DNA from: Boesenbergia rotunda
Taxonomy: Eukaryota; Streptophyta; Magnoliopsida; Zingiberales; Zingiberaceae
Assembly (NCBI GenBank): GCA_024364735.1
Contig: JAGFNQ010008763.1
Coordinates: 154,616 to 218,615, forward strand
Length of the DNA stretch: 64,000 nt
Direction of reading: 5' to 3'
The translations under genes and the position numbers were made by a program. Every line of letters starts with the position of its first letter. The stretch's first letter is position 1. A model generated the notes under the pieces. That model saw only the letters and a list, made by a program, of their open reading frames with translations, ran no database searches and had not been told where the DNA came from. Positions 10,331-23,307 of this stretch are shown piece by piece.

Positions 10331-10815
10331 GCCTGGATCGGTCTGGTGACCGATCAGGGAAGTTGGCACGGTGCTCCTTCGTGGATCGGTCTGGTGACCG
10401 ATCCAGCGATAACTGATCGGTCTGGTGACCGATCAGGGAGTATGCGTTTCACTCACTGCACAGCTCCTGATCGATCTGGTGACCGATCAGGGAGCACACA
10501 GTGAGTTGAGTTCCCCTGCTGATCAGCTCCTGAACGGTCCGGTGACCGATCCAAGACCTAGGATCTGATGTCCACGATTAAAGTTTTCTCACTGTGGTGA
10601 CCGATCAGGATGGAGCCTGATCGGTCAGGAAGCAGCCTGATCGGTCTGGTGACCGATCAGGGAGCAGCCTAATTGGTCTGGGGACTGATCTGGAGTGTGC
10701 AGCAGAATGCTGGATTGGTCTGAGGACCAATCAGGAGTGTGCAGAAGACTGCTGGATCGGTCTGGTGACCGATCAGGGTCCCTCCTGATCGGTCTGGTGA
10801 CCGATCAGGAGCAGA
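10331..10815 (+). repeat. Palindrome cluster TGATCGGTC/GACCGATCA (D LTR)
   Basis: Around eight full or partial copies of a 9-base arm, a 4-base spacer (TGGT, TGGG or TGAG) and the inverse arm. Examples lie at about 10337-10357, 10411-10436, 10637-10662 and 10787-10810. Some copies have CG changed to TG/CA in both arms. Two more copies are at 13917-13970 inside element D. Confidence 0.9.
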
Positions 10816-11651
10816 ACTTTAATTCGAATACACTGTCAGAAGCTCTGATCGCGACTGTTTTCTCTGTCGATTCTCTGATACATTGCTGATTATGTTTGAT
10901 ATGAGTTGCTAAGCTTCTATTGGAGTGTGCAGGCTTTACAGGGATGATTCAAACATTGGAAGAGAGTCAATGGGAGGCTTTCCTTGGAGCAGGTTTGGCT
11001 GTTTCCTTGTTTCAGGTCTCAACGGCGTCTGGAGAGCAGCTGGCAATTGACGGAGGCTCAGCTGGAGAGGGTCTTCAGTGGACTGAGTGCTCAGGGAGTT
11101 AGGGGGTCAGGCTGTGGCTTCAGTGGATGCTGATGGAAAGCCTGGTGATGGGAGCAAAGGCTTAAGACGAGGCTGGAAGCAGAGGAGCGACAACAAGGAA
11201 GACAGAAAAACGAGTGAAGTTTTTGCTGTGGGGTTGTGCTCTCTGTTGCTTTATGCTTGAGTGATCTTGTTGCATTCCTGTGAGATCTTTGTGAGTGTTC
11301 CTTCTTGTATGATCTCTTGTACTCAAGTTCAATCATCCGTGAGATCTGTGGAGAGGTTTCTCCACCGAGAAGGAGGCTCTATCTTATCCGGTGTTCACCG
11401 GGGCTTGATCTGCCGACGATCAAGGGATTGCCCACCTCACGGGCATGCCAAGGAGTAGGGGCAAGTTATCCCCGAACCTTGTACATCACAGTGTTAGCGT
11501 TTGTTTGGTTTGCGTTTCTTTCTCTGCTTTGTGGTTTGTCCTGCATTTTCTTCCGCTGCTAATCTGATCACGCAGAAAACATCAAAGTGCAACTTGTGGG
11601 TGTCTGGCTACATTCACCCCCCCCCTCTATAGCCATCCGAGTTCCAACAAG

Positions 11652-11663
11652 TGGTATCAGAGC
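11652..11663 (+). other. Primer-binding site of D
   Basis: TGGTATCAGAGC, complementary to the 3' end of plant initiator tRNA-Met, 2 bp after the LTR end. Confidence 0.85.
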
Positions 11664-11707
11664 TTGGGGCTCTGTTCACGGCTTAACATCCAAGAGCTTA
11701 CAACAAG

Positions 11708-12995
11708 ATGGCTATGGGAGGAGAAGGTTACAGCACAAACAGACCTCCATTCCTCGACGGCACTGATTTTCCATATTGGAGGTCAAGGATGGAGTTCTAC
11801 CTCAAAACCAACATGAGCATATGGTTCTCAGTGAAGGAGGGTTTCTCTCCTCCAAAGGATCATGAGGGAAATGAGCTTGAGTTTTCTAGTTGGTCGGCTG
11901 AGCAAGTCATGAAAGGGGAAGCTAATGCCAAAGCTATCGTCGCCTTGCAATGTGGGATGACCAAGGATCAGTTGGTCAAGGTGGGTCCTTTCACAAGTGC
12001 TAAAGATCTATGGAATAAGATTATTGAGCTCCATGAAGGAACTCATGAAACCCGGACAGCCAAGAAGGACCTCCTTCTCAACCAACTCCAAAGTCTCACC
12101 ATGGGAGAAAATGAAACTGTAAGTATGCTTCATTGTCGATTTAAAGAAGTATTGAATGGTCTCCACTCCATTGATGAAAAGGTTAGACCTAGTGAGGTAT
12201 GTACTCAAAGCTTTCCCTAGGAATACTTTGTGGTCATCCATGGTGGATGCTTACAAGATTTCCAAGGACTTATCTTTTGTTAAGTTAGAGGATTTGTTTT
12301 GTGAGATGGAGCTACACGAGATCTCTAACACAAGCCCAAAAGAGAAAGGGTTTGCTTGTGTGACAGGTAACAAAAGAAAGGAGAAGAAGAATGAAGAGGA
12401 GGAGAAGAACTTCCATCATTTTGCTTTCATGGCAGTAGAGAATTCAAGTGAAGGAAGCAGTGATGAATCTTCAAGCTCCTCAACCGCGCCTTCATCATCT
12501 TCGGATGATGAAGAGGTAATCTCTCCGGAGTTAGACAAATGCTATAGAACAATAGCGTGCTTGACAAAATTGCTTAAGAAATCTAAGGCCAAAGTCAAAG
12601 CATTAAGGTTGGAAGTAAAAGAATTGAAATCTTCTAAGGTTGAGGACATTAATGATTTGCATGATAAATCCCTTAAGGATGAAAATAAGAGCTTGAAGAG
12701 CGAAGTTGAAAACCTCAAGAATGTTCTTGAGAAGTTTTCAACAAGCTCTAAAACATTAGATATGATACTCAACTCACAAAGGGTGATGTGCAACAAGGTT
12801 GGTTTGGGTTACCAACCTAAAGAACCTAGTGTCATATCTTTAATGTCAAGAACCCATTGTAGATCATCAAATGATTCTAGGGTCCAAAAAGTCAAAAAGA
12901 AAATGACTAAGGCATGGGTGCCTAAGTCCTTCATTATTGATTCATTAGGTCCCAAAATTTGGGTACCTAAAACCTCTATCTTTCGAATTGTATAG
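11708..12995 (+). pseudogene. Copia gag (element D), frameshifted and without zinc knuckle
   Basis: ATG at 11708, 45 bp after the primer site. The first frame (to about 12190) has the copia gag N-terminus: RPPFLDGTDFPYWRSRMEFYL, LQCGMTKDQLVKVGPF and LHEGTHETRTAKKDLLLNQL. The frame then shifts by one base near 12180-12200 and continues from 12156 to 12995 with VRYVLKAFPRNTLWSSMVDAYK, an acidic/Ser-rich stretch, a coiled-coil-like Lys/Glu segment (about 12540-12740) and the SIRE-type tail VGLGY...AWVPKSF. The CCHC zinc knuckle present in C1, C2 and E gags is absent; about 100 residues appear deleted between GNKRKEKK and ENSSEGSSDES. RNA packaging would be impaired. Confidence 0.85.
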
Positions 12996-14465
12996 CTTAG
13001 TTTGAGGGGGAGCATCTATCAACATGGGTGGTTGATATTGGGTGCTCCAAACCTATGAATTGAGATGAATTGTCATTCACCACAACAAGAGGTCTAAAAT
13101 TAGGTTTTTCTTTGGGAGTACCTACATTTCATAAATTTAGACAACTTCATAATTTTTGTGATCCATAGTTAAGTAGATACATGTTTGTGAATTTTCTTAT
13201 TAGTAAAGTACAAATTTATGATGAGGAATTCATTGTGATCAAAGGAGCATGAATAGATTCCTATCGACATTATACTATGCTTCATTTTGACACAAACTTG
13301 ATTGGAACGATGAAAACTTAATACTCACTTGATACAAGCATGTTTTGGAATTTAATCAAATATTGATGCTAATTTGATTCAAGCAAGGCAAAATTTTCTT
13401 GTATATGTATTATTACAACTTTGGTTAAGAACATCATGTTTCAAAATTTAGTATTGTAGAATGCATGCTAAAGAACAAGGATTAATACATAGTCTGTACT
13501 AATAAGGCATCACCAAACAAAGAACATGAGCTTTAACATTCACTACTTAAGTTCTTTGGGTTAATGCTTTCTTTGTATCAAACTAAGGTTCTATCTATAA
13601 CTTGTTTGTTTTCCCACTGATCATGCCTTGATATAAATCTGTTCTTGGGACTCAAGTTCATGCTTAAGAACATACTCATCATGCTTTGATACAAATCTGT
13701 TTTCGGTAATTCATAGAAATTCTTGATGGGGAATAAACCTTAGTTAAGGGACATAAATCATGTTGCTTATTTTTAATAAGGGAAACTCTTCTTAGGATCA
13801 AACAAATTAAAACCAATTGAATTAGGGTTTAGGAATGGTTGAGATTTGAAACAAAGTAGATTTCACAATTTCTGAAATTTTGTTTCTGAAACTGAAAAAC
13901 CATTCTGTATCATCCCTGATCGGTCCACCGACCGATCAGGGGTGCTTCTGATCGGTCTGGTGACCGATCAGACCAACTCTGATCAAGGAACTCCCAGATC
14001 GTTCCAAATTGATCCAAAACCTCCTCAAACCAATCTCTTCTCATCGAATTGTATCAGTTTAATGATCATACTCCTAACATATCTGATACAAACCAATTAC
14101 AATTGAAACATATTTGATCCTCCATTGGTACAATCCTGGTACTAAGGAAGTACAAATTTGTTCAAGTGGTACTTGAAACAAAACCTAAATACTGATTTGA
14201 TACAAACCTATGTTGGAATGTTCAAATTCATAAGAAAAGGTTTATTTGAGTCATGACTCTTGTTCTTAATGTCGTGTTTCAGAAATTTTTCTAAAATATC
14301 GAATATTAATAGAGTCTACTTCACTGTTACGGAATGCAAATTGTCAATGCAGTCTAATCAGGAATGTATCAGAGTTTCAGGAATTTTTCTGAAATTTGAT
14401 CGCTCCCTAGACTAATAAGAAATATTTCTGTATCAAGTTATCAACGAACCTGATTGGTCACGAAG
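12996..14465 (+). pseudogene. Remainder of element D: protease relic and non-coding interior
   Basis: After the gag stop, 13023-13060 translates as Trp-Val-Val-Asp-Ile-Gly-Cys-Ser-Lys, a decayed copia protease active site (normally Asp-Ser/Thr-Gly), followed by a stop. No integrase, RT or RNase H is recognisable to 14465. The rest is AT-rich with fragments such as GATACAAA and two TGATCGGTC-type palindromes (13917-13970). It ends abruptly at the LARD edge. Confidence 0.6.
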
Positions 14466-17400
14466 TGTCACGCCCCGAGACCCAGGAGCCGCTGATCCAA
14501 TATAAAATCGGACAGCACCTCCCCTGTCCGGCGGACAATTTATACATACACACCACAACTATAACAACACCACGCAGTTTATATTTGGCCTCAGGCCTCC
14601 AAAATAAATAAACACAACATAAAATACAAGACAACTAAATAGATCATACCTGACTGCGGACCGGTCCGACTTACGATGAAACAACCAATACAAAAAAACC
14701 CTTAGGGCACATGACAACACTCCCAAGATATATACAAGTCCAATAAGTAAATATACAAATAGACACTACTAAGTACAAAACGAAACTATGCCGTCGCGAT
14801 GGGTAGGGACTGGCTGCTGGGCTCTTCTGGCGACTCCAAGTATTTAAACCTGAAATAAAAACATATGGCAACGGTGTGAGTCCATAAACTCAGCGAATAC
14901 CCAGTAGATATGCATAGTATGTTATAATAACAATAGGAGTCTACCCTAATACAGTCTCATATGAACAATAGGAAGGGGTATACTGAAGATACTGAATAAA
15001 AATACATACCAGAATCCATCTATCCTACAGAGTGTGAAATAAGTCCCTAGGGAACAAGTATAACATATACTCCAAGGTATACAGGTATCCAATATATATG
15101 CATGTCAAACAAGTGCAGCAAATAAATGCAGCAATCAATGCACGATGGAAAATATGCACATGGTGCAATGTCATGGTCACCCCCTAGCTCCAGTCAAGCC
15201 ACCGAGACAGGCGATACTGTGTCGGCCGAGTGGGTAGAGCTGTGACACTGTCCGCACTCTGCCATCACTGCTCCTGAGTGACCGAGAGGACAGGATGCTG
15301 GTGGAGCTATCGCTCCGCCCCATGTATATATGGGGGAGATATCTCTCTCATCTTCTCTGGTCTATGGGTAGAGAAGGGATCTCTGCTTGCTACCACGCTC
15401 TGAAACCACTACCCCTAAGCGGACGAGCGGAGCAATACAGAGCAAATGCACACACCCAGCGGTATCCACTAACCCATGAGTGGCCGTGTGTGCATATCAT
15501 GTGCCAGAAGACGATCAGGCTCAACCACAAGGGAGTCGCTGATCGCCGGCATGCAACAATGCAAGGATGGTGTATGATAGATACACATACCTCCCTCCCA
15601 AGTCCTCAGTATACTAGGTCTCAATCTGAAATCCTATAACAGGAAATACATGTAACCTACAAGGTATACTGGCCGAAAATTACAGATCCCTCAAGGTCAA
15701 AGGCAGGAGATACATCACGATCTCGAAGCATACATATAGATATGACACTACCTGATACTGTATGGAACTAACAGCATAATAACTCAGGGATAAACCACAG
15801 GTATCCAGGACAGACATAATAACTCAGGGATAACTAACAAGTATCCAGAACAGACATAATAACTCAAGGATAACTAACAAGTATCCAGAAGAGACATAAT
15901 AACTCAGGGATAACTATCAAGTATCCAGGACAAGCATAATAACTCAGGGATAACTAACAAGTATCCAGAAGAGACATAATAACTCAGGGATAACTAACAA
16001 GTATCCAGAAGAGACATAATAACTCAGGGATAACTAACAAGTATCCAGAAGAGGCATAATAACTCAAGGATAACTAACAAGTATCCAGAAGAGACATAAT
16101 AACTCAGGGATAACTAACAAGTATCCAGAAGAGACATAATAACTCAAGGATGACTATTAAGTATCCAGGGCAGGCATAATAACCAGGGATAAATAACAAG
16201 TATCCAAAACAGGCATAATAAACTGGGATAGCGTATGATCTTACTGCTATCTATAACAGTCTATGCATAACAAGATGACAATATCATAAAGATAAGTCAA
16301 AGGGTACCCGCCTCCAAGTAGAAGTTCATATCCAAGGAGAACCTCCCGTCCAATAATCCGCAAGAACTCAGCATCCTGTATCAAAGGATATCGTTTTAGC
16401 TATCATAACAGTTATTAAGTAGCTAAACACAAACCCCAAATCCTAATCAACATCCATGCTAAAGCAAAGGTCACTAATTATCTCTAATTAGTGATTATCT
16501 TATGATTAGGTCGATTCATGGTTTAAGTTAGATTTAATCTAAACTTAACCCTTGTGATCACCGCAACTAAACCTATTCCATAACCCTGATAATTTCAGGA
16601 TCCAAATTGCAATTCGGATCCTAGCTACTTCCAACTGATCTATACCTTAACACATCATCCCACAGCTCTGATTCAAGAGATCATCTCTCATCGAAACTTT
16701 TGATCAGAACCCGAAACCACCAAATGACATAGACTGGAACAAGTTAATCCAATACATCCACTCAGAGATCAAACCAAGAAGAACAGGATCCTTGTAGAAA
16801 TCTATTTGAAGCCAATCCATCTATACCACCCATCAAAGTTCACGGCAACAACTTAATCCAAAACCAAAATTCAATAAACAACAACCACCAGATAGTGAAG
16901 CTGACAGTGACTTCTACAAACCCAACAAAAACACAACTGCACTCATATGAATCAAATAAAATAGGACATCTAATTCAACTTAGATTATTACTACTATCAT
17001 TCCAAATTCTGATCCAATAACAACATTAACATGCCACTGATCTACACAATGGCTACACCAATCCACAAAATCAGTCACCCAAATCCACAAACCTAAACAA
17101 ATTCCAACGTATCATACCTGGATGATGGCTGATCTTTGCTGATCGAAAAGAACAGAGGAAGAGGAGCAACCCAAAATGGAATCCTCCTTCGCTGGATAGT
17201 CCCCTACTCCCAAATCTATGCAGGAAAAAGGAAACTGCAAATCCATGGGTCAATTAGGGTTCAACAGATAACTAGGATCGCCCGCGGCAATCTGATAGCA
17301 CACGCACCACAAGAAGAGAATCAGAGACAAGGAAACAAGATCCAACCAACTCCCAAACACAATTTGTCCCAGATCAAATGAAAACAAACAAATCCTTACC

Positions 17401-17783
17401 TACACTGTGTCGGGGAGATCATCCCGTTCAGATCTAGATCTGGCAACGCATAGACTCAGGTGAAATACCTCTTCTCCGGCCAACCTCCCCAATCCTTACC
17501 TCAATTGGTCAACGGCGATGCTTCAATTAGGGCTGGCGAAGGCAAGGGAAAAGGGAGAACAAACCGGTGCTCGGCTGCGGCTAGGGCACGCGGAAGGGAA
17601 GAGGAAACGGGAGAGGAAGAAGGAATAGGGCGCTTGGGCTTTGGCTGCAGCTAGGGCACGAGGAAGGAAGAAGAAAACGGAGGAGGGGGCGGCGGCGCCT
17701 GGCGGTGGCTGCAGGTTCGCGAGGGGAAGAAAAGAAGAGATGGTCGGCCGATTAAAACCTAGGTCGGGCTTTGATCAACAACA

Positions 17784-17821
<38 letters not shown>

Positions 17822-17983
17822 CTTCTCCTCCAATAAATCGAATAACCTAATTATATTCTTTTATTTATCGGATTTATCCTCGTAAATTCCACCAAGGTTC
17901 ATAAAAATTTCTGAAAATTTCCAGTATTATTTTACAAGGTTATTTCTTGATTTAAATTTTAGAATTACTTGCCATATTTTACA
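14466..17983 (-). repeat. 3' LTR of the LARD
   Basis: 3518 bp, starting TGTCACGCC and ending ATTTTACA on the plus strand. It holds a 40-bp tandem array (about 15774-16240) and a (TA)n run at about 17785-17820. Short open frames here (for example 15295-15639) recur in the other LTR only because the LTRs are copies; their content matches no family I know. Confidence 0.9.
15774..16240. repeat. 40-bp tandem array in LARD 3' LTR
   Basis: About 11-12 copies of a 40-bp unit beginning CATAATAACTCAGGGATAAC and ending AAGTATCCAGAAGAGA, with point variants. There are no unique spacers between units, so it is not CRISPR-like. Confidence 0.9.
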
Positions 17984-19947
17984 TTCTCCCCCACTAATAA
18001 AAATTTGGTCCCCAAATTTTATCATTCTTCATACAGCACACTAGCAGCTAAACATGTTTGTACTCATTATGGGTAACCACTTCGTCTGTTACCCTAAGGT
18101 TACGCTGCTACAGAGCAACTGGAGTTATCAAACCTGAGGTTATTATCCAATAACCAAGGATACCCGAACAACCGTACAATCATCACACCTATCCAGGGCA
18201 CTCAGTCCTAAGATCACTGGCGCCAAATCTATACTCCGATCCTCGAACATAGAATGTTACATTCATAAGTATCACCCGAGTATTCCCAAGTCAATGACAT
18301 CCTCCCAAACATCACAAGTCATATATATGTATATATATATATCCTCCAATAGACCATCAAAAGATAACCTATAATTTAGAGATTGTGTCAATATGTCGTA
18401 CCATATGCTTCTATCAATAATAGACTTCCTAATTAATCAACCACCAGAAGATCATTTATCCACCAAATGATCCATCAAAAGCTACAATCCGATAGGTCCT
18501 TGTTCACTAATAGAGTCCTCAAAATACAACATATCATAGAGATTCGTCAGTCACAATTCACCTCTCAACACCAGCGAGAAAGTCCATGGTGATATCAACC
18601 TTATCATCCCGTGACCTAATAGGTCCACGATGGGGGTATAATAACCGAAAACCAATGGACATCTGTGACCTCCTGATTACTGTCCAATATCTCAACGGAA
18701 GATAAGGATACAGCTAACTCCCCATCCTCCGTACCCTACCGGGTCGTACATCTCAATATATCATCGAGATTATCTAACCATATGCACCCAATCTATGAGT
18801 CAAGATCCCTCATAGCATAGCGTAGCAACTAACGAGTCACACCGACCGTCGACTCGTAATCCAGTATAGTCCAATTCATTCACTCCATGGTCAAAACCCT
18901 ACATAGTTCTACTCCATAACAAGGAGATAGAGACATGTTACCTCTTAGGAGTATCACAACATACTCATGAAACAATTCCTCTATTTTCCCACGGATCATC
19001 CTCGATAATATCTAACTAGAGGTGACCTAGTATTGTAAGTGATTTGCCTCCACGCAAATCATAAGTCCGTAGATACCTGCTTGGTTATTCGGACCAAGTA
19101 AAAACAGTACCCCATAAGGGTCCAGCAACTAGCTCCACACTTTCTCCTATTAGATCAAATCATCCATCAACATATACCTTCTAGGTCAACTACCAAGTAC
19201 AAATGATCCATGGTCAAAGTCCCCAAGGAATAGATTGTATCAATTCTCTACTAATCATAATAATATGTAGCTACTGCTACCCTATTGCATCAATGCAGAT
19301 CATGTACTCAAAACATGACATCTAGCTTATCTATCCAGATATATGCAACATAAGAAAAACTTGTAGCTCCATGAGCTACTGTGAATTGATCCAATATCAT
19401 GAGAGAATTTCTAACTATACATAAATATACATGAATAACAACCTGATCCAATAACATGAGAGATTTTCTAAATCATACCTAAATATACAGGTATAGAAAC
19501 ATGATCCAGTAACATGAGCGAACTACTAACCATACCTAAATATACAAGAGGGGTAACATGATCCAATAACATGTGAGAATTTCTAACCATATCTAAATAC
19601 AGGAATGATAACATGATCCCATAATATGAGGGAATTTCTATCTATGCATAACTATACAGGAATAACAACCTAATCTAATGACATGAAAGAATTTCTATCC
19701 ATCCTAACTAGGATAAGGGATACAAGACATCAGAAGAAATACCTGTCGCCAGGAGAAGTCCCATCGCGCCAAGTCCCAGACAACCACATCGAGAAAATAA
19801 CTCTGAACAAATCCGAAAAGACTCGTAAAATAAGTAGGCATCGCAAACCTACGGTCTTATACCAAAATAAATTGGTACCCGATAGAAACCGTAAATCCAC
19901 AAGTCCTCAAGGTATCCGACAACCTGGGCTCTGATACCAAAATAAAT
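17984..19947 (-). pseudogene. Internal domain of the LARD (decayed)
   Basis: The polypurine tract AGTGGGGGAGAA (minus strand) is at 17984-17995, and the primer site TGGTATCAGAGC (minus strand) at 19928-19939, 8 bp from the 5' LTR. Near 18570-18600 the minus strand reads VDITMDFLAG, resembling the Ty3/gypsy integrase core (ITMDFV), and is surrounded by stops; this hints at a decayed pol. About 19330-19700 holds five or six imperfect repeats of roughly 57-60 bp (ATCCAATAACATGAGAGAAT). Nothing is translatable over length. Confidence 0.65.
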
Positions 19948-22900
19948 TGTCACGCCCCGAGACCCAGGAGCCGCTGATCCAATATAAAATCGGACAGCAC
20001 CTCCCCTGTCCGGCGGACAATTTATACATACACACCACAACTATAACAACACCACGCAGTTTATATTTGGCCTCAGGCCTCCAAAATAAGTAAACACAAC
20101 ATAAAACACAAGACAACTAAATAGATCATACCTGACTGCGGACCGGTCCGACTTACGATGAAACAACCAATACAAAAAAACCCTTAGGGCACATGACAAC
20201 ACTCCCAAGATATATACAAGTCCAATAAGTAAATATACAAATAGATACTACTAAGTACAAAACGAAACTATGCCGTCGCGATGGGTAGGGACTGGCTGCT
20301 GGGCTCTTCTGGCGACTCCAAGTATTTAAACCTGAAATAAAAACATATGGCAACGGTGTGAGTCCATAAACTCAGCGAATACCCAGTAGATATGCATAGT
20401 ATGTTATAATAACAATAGGAGTCTACCCTGATACAGTCTCATATGAACAATAGGAAAGGGTATACTGAAGATGCTGAATAAAAATACATACCAGAATCCA
20501 TCTATCCTACAGAGGGTGAAATAAGTCCCTAGGGAACAAGTATAACATATACTCCAAGGTATACAGGTATCCAATATATATGCATGTCAAACAAGTGCAG
20601 CAAATAAATGCAGCAATCAATGCACGATGCAAAATATGCACATGGTGCAATGTCATGGTCACCCCCTAGCTCCAGTCAAGCCACCGAGACAGGCGATACT
20701 GTGTCGGCCGAATGGGTAGAGCTGTGACACTGTCCGCACTCTGCCATCACTGCTCCTGAGTGACCGAGAGGACAGGATGCTGGTGGAGCTATCGCTCCGC
20801 CCCATGTATATATGGGGGAGATATCTCTCTCATCTTCTCTGGTCTATGGGTAGAGAAGGGATCCCTGCTTGCTACCACGCTCTGAAACCACTACCCCTAA
20901 GCGGACGAGCGGAGCAATATAGAGAAAATGCACACACCCAGCGGTATCCACTAACCCATGAGTGGCCGTGTGTGCATATCATGTGCCGGAAGACGATCAG
21001 GCTCAACCACAAGGGAGTCGCTGATCGCCGGCATGCAACAATGCAAGGATGATGTATGATAGATACACATACCTCCCTCCCAAGTCCTCAGTATACTAGG
21101 TCTCAATCTGAAATCCTATAACAGGAAATACATGTAACCTACAAGGTATACTGGCCGAAAATTACAGATCCCTCAAGGTCAAAGGCAGGATATACATCAC
21201 GATCTCTAAGCATACATATAGATATGACACTACCTGATACTGTATGGAACTAACAGCATAATAACTCAGGGATAAACTACAGGTATCCAGGACAGACATA
21301 ATAACTCAGGGATAACTAACAAGTATCTAGAACAGACATAATAACTCAAGGATAACTAACAAGTATCCGGAAGAGACATAATAACTCAGGGATAACTATC
21401 AAGTATCCAGGACAAGCATAATAACTCAGGGATAACTAACAAGTATCCAAAAGAGACATAATAACTTAGGGATAACTAACAAGTATCCAGAAGAGACATA
21501 ATAACTCAGGGATAACTAACAAGTATCCAGAAGAGGCATAATAACTCAAGGATAACTAACAAGTATCCAGAAGAGACATAATAACTCAGGGATAACTAAC
21601 AAGTATCCAGAAGAGACATAATAACTCAAGGATAACTATCAAGTATCCAGGGCAGGCATAATAACCAGGGATAAATAACAAGTATCCAAAACAGGCATAA
21701 TAAACTGGGATAGCGTATGATCTTACTGCTATCTATAACAGTCTATGCATAACAAGATGACAATATCATAAAGATAAGTCAAAGGGTACCCGCCTCCAAG
21801 TAGAAGTTCATATCCAAGGAGAACCTCCCGTCCAATAATCCGCAAGAACTCAGCGTCCTGTATCAAAGGATATCGTTTTAGCTATCATAACAGTTATTAA
21901 GTAGCTAAACACAAACCCCAAATCCTAATCAACATCCATGCTAAAGCAAAGGTCACTAATTATCTCTAATTAGTGATTATCTTATGATTAGGTCGATTCA
22001 TGGTTTAAGTTAGATTTAATCTAAACTTAACCCTTGTGATCACCGCAACTAAACCTATTCCATAACCCTGATAATTTCAGGATCCAAATTGCAATTCGGA
22101 TCCTAGCTACTTCCAACTGATCTATACCTTAACACATCATCCCACAGCTCTGATTCAAGAGATCATCTCTCATCGAAACTTTTGATCAGAACCCGAAACC
22201 ACCAAATGACATAGACTGGAACAAGTTAATCCAATACATCCACTCAGAGATCAAACCAAGAAGAACAGGATCCTTGTAGAAATCTATTTGAAGCCAATCC
22301 ATCTATACCACCCATCAAAGTTCACGGCATCAACTTAATCCAAAACCAAAATTCAATAAACAACAACCACCAGATAGTGAAGCTGACAGTGACTTCTACA
22401 AACCCAACAAAAACACAACTGCACTCATATGAATCAAATAAAATAGGACATCTAATTCAACTTAGATTATTACTACTATCATTCCAAATTCTGATCCAAT
22501 AACAACATTAACATGCCACTGATCTACACAATGGCTACACCAATCCACAAAATCAGTCACCCAAATCCACAAACCTAAACAAATTCCAACGTATCATACC
22601 TGGATGATGGCTGATCTTTGCTGATCGAAAAGAACAGAGGAAGAGGAGCAACCCAAAATGGAATCCTCCTTCGCTGGATAGTCCCCTACTCCCAAATCTA
22701 TGCAGGAAAAAGGAAACTGCAAATCCATGGGTCAATTAGGGTTCAACAGATAACTAGGATCGCCCGCGGCAATCTGATAGCACACGCACCACAAGAAGAG
22801 AATCAGAGACAAGGAAACAAGATCCAACCAACTCCCAAACACAATTTGTCCCAGATCAAATGAAAACAAACAAATCCTTACCTACACTGTGTCGGGGAGA

Positions 22901-23263
22901 TCATCCCGTTCAGATCTAGATCTGGCAACGCATAGACTCAGGTGAAATACCTCTTCTCCGGCCAACCTCCCCAATCCTTACCTCAGCTGGTCAACGGCGA
23001 TGCTTCAATTAGGGCTGGCGAAGGCAAGGGGAAAGGGAGAACAAACCGGTGCTCGGCTGCGGCTAGGGCACGCGGAAGGGAAGAGGAAACGGGAGAGGAA
23101 GAAGGAATAGGGCGCTTGGGCTTTGGCCGCAGCTAGGGCACGAGGAAGGAAGAAGAAAACGGAGGAGGGGGCGGCGGCGCCTGGCGGTGGCTGCAGGTTC
23201 GCGAGGGGAAGAAAAGAAGAGATGGTCGGCCGATTAAAACCTAGGTCGGGCTTTGATCAACAT

Positions 23264-23307
<44 letters not shown>

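Larger units (their letters stand above)
9758..11649 (+). repeat. 5' LTR of element D (SIRE-like copia)
   Basis: Starts TGTTGATGC and ends GTTCCAACA, with the initiator-Met primer site just after. It is 1892 bp long, or 2164 bp counting the duplicated head from 9486. From the left it holds a hairpin array (9911-10250), a cluster of TGATCGGTC/GACCGATCA palindromes (10331-10815), a T-rich U5-like part and a C-run near 11619. No unambiguous TATA box was found. The 3' LTR is missing because the right part of D is cut off by the LARD at 14466. Confidence 0.8.

Noticed and set aside
15295..15639. Open frame repeated at 20777-21052, seemingly conserved
   Set aside because: It is conserved only because both lie in the two LTRs of one element; no domain, poor codon-like content, and one copy is shortened.
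15774..16240. CRISPR-like regular array
   Set aside because: Units are contiguous with no unique spacers, and the context is a plant LTR.
17071..17850. Cluster of short open frames (again at 22553-23371)
   Set aside because: Inside the LARD LTR; basic, low-complexity products running into the (TA)n repeat.
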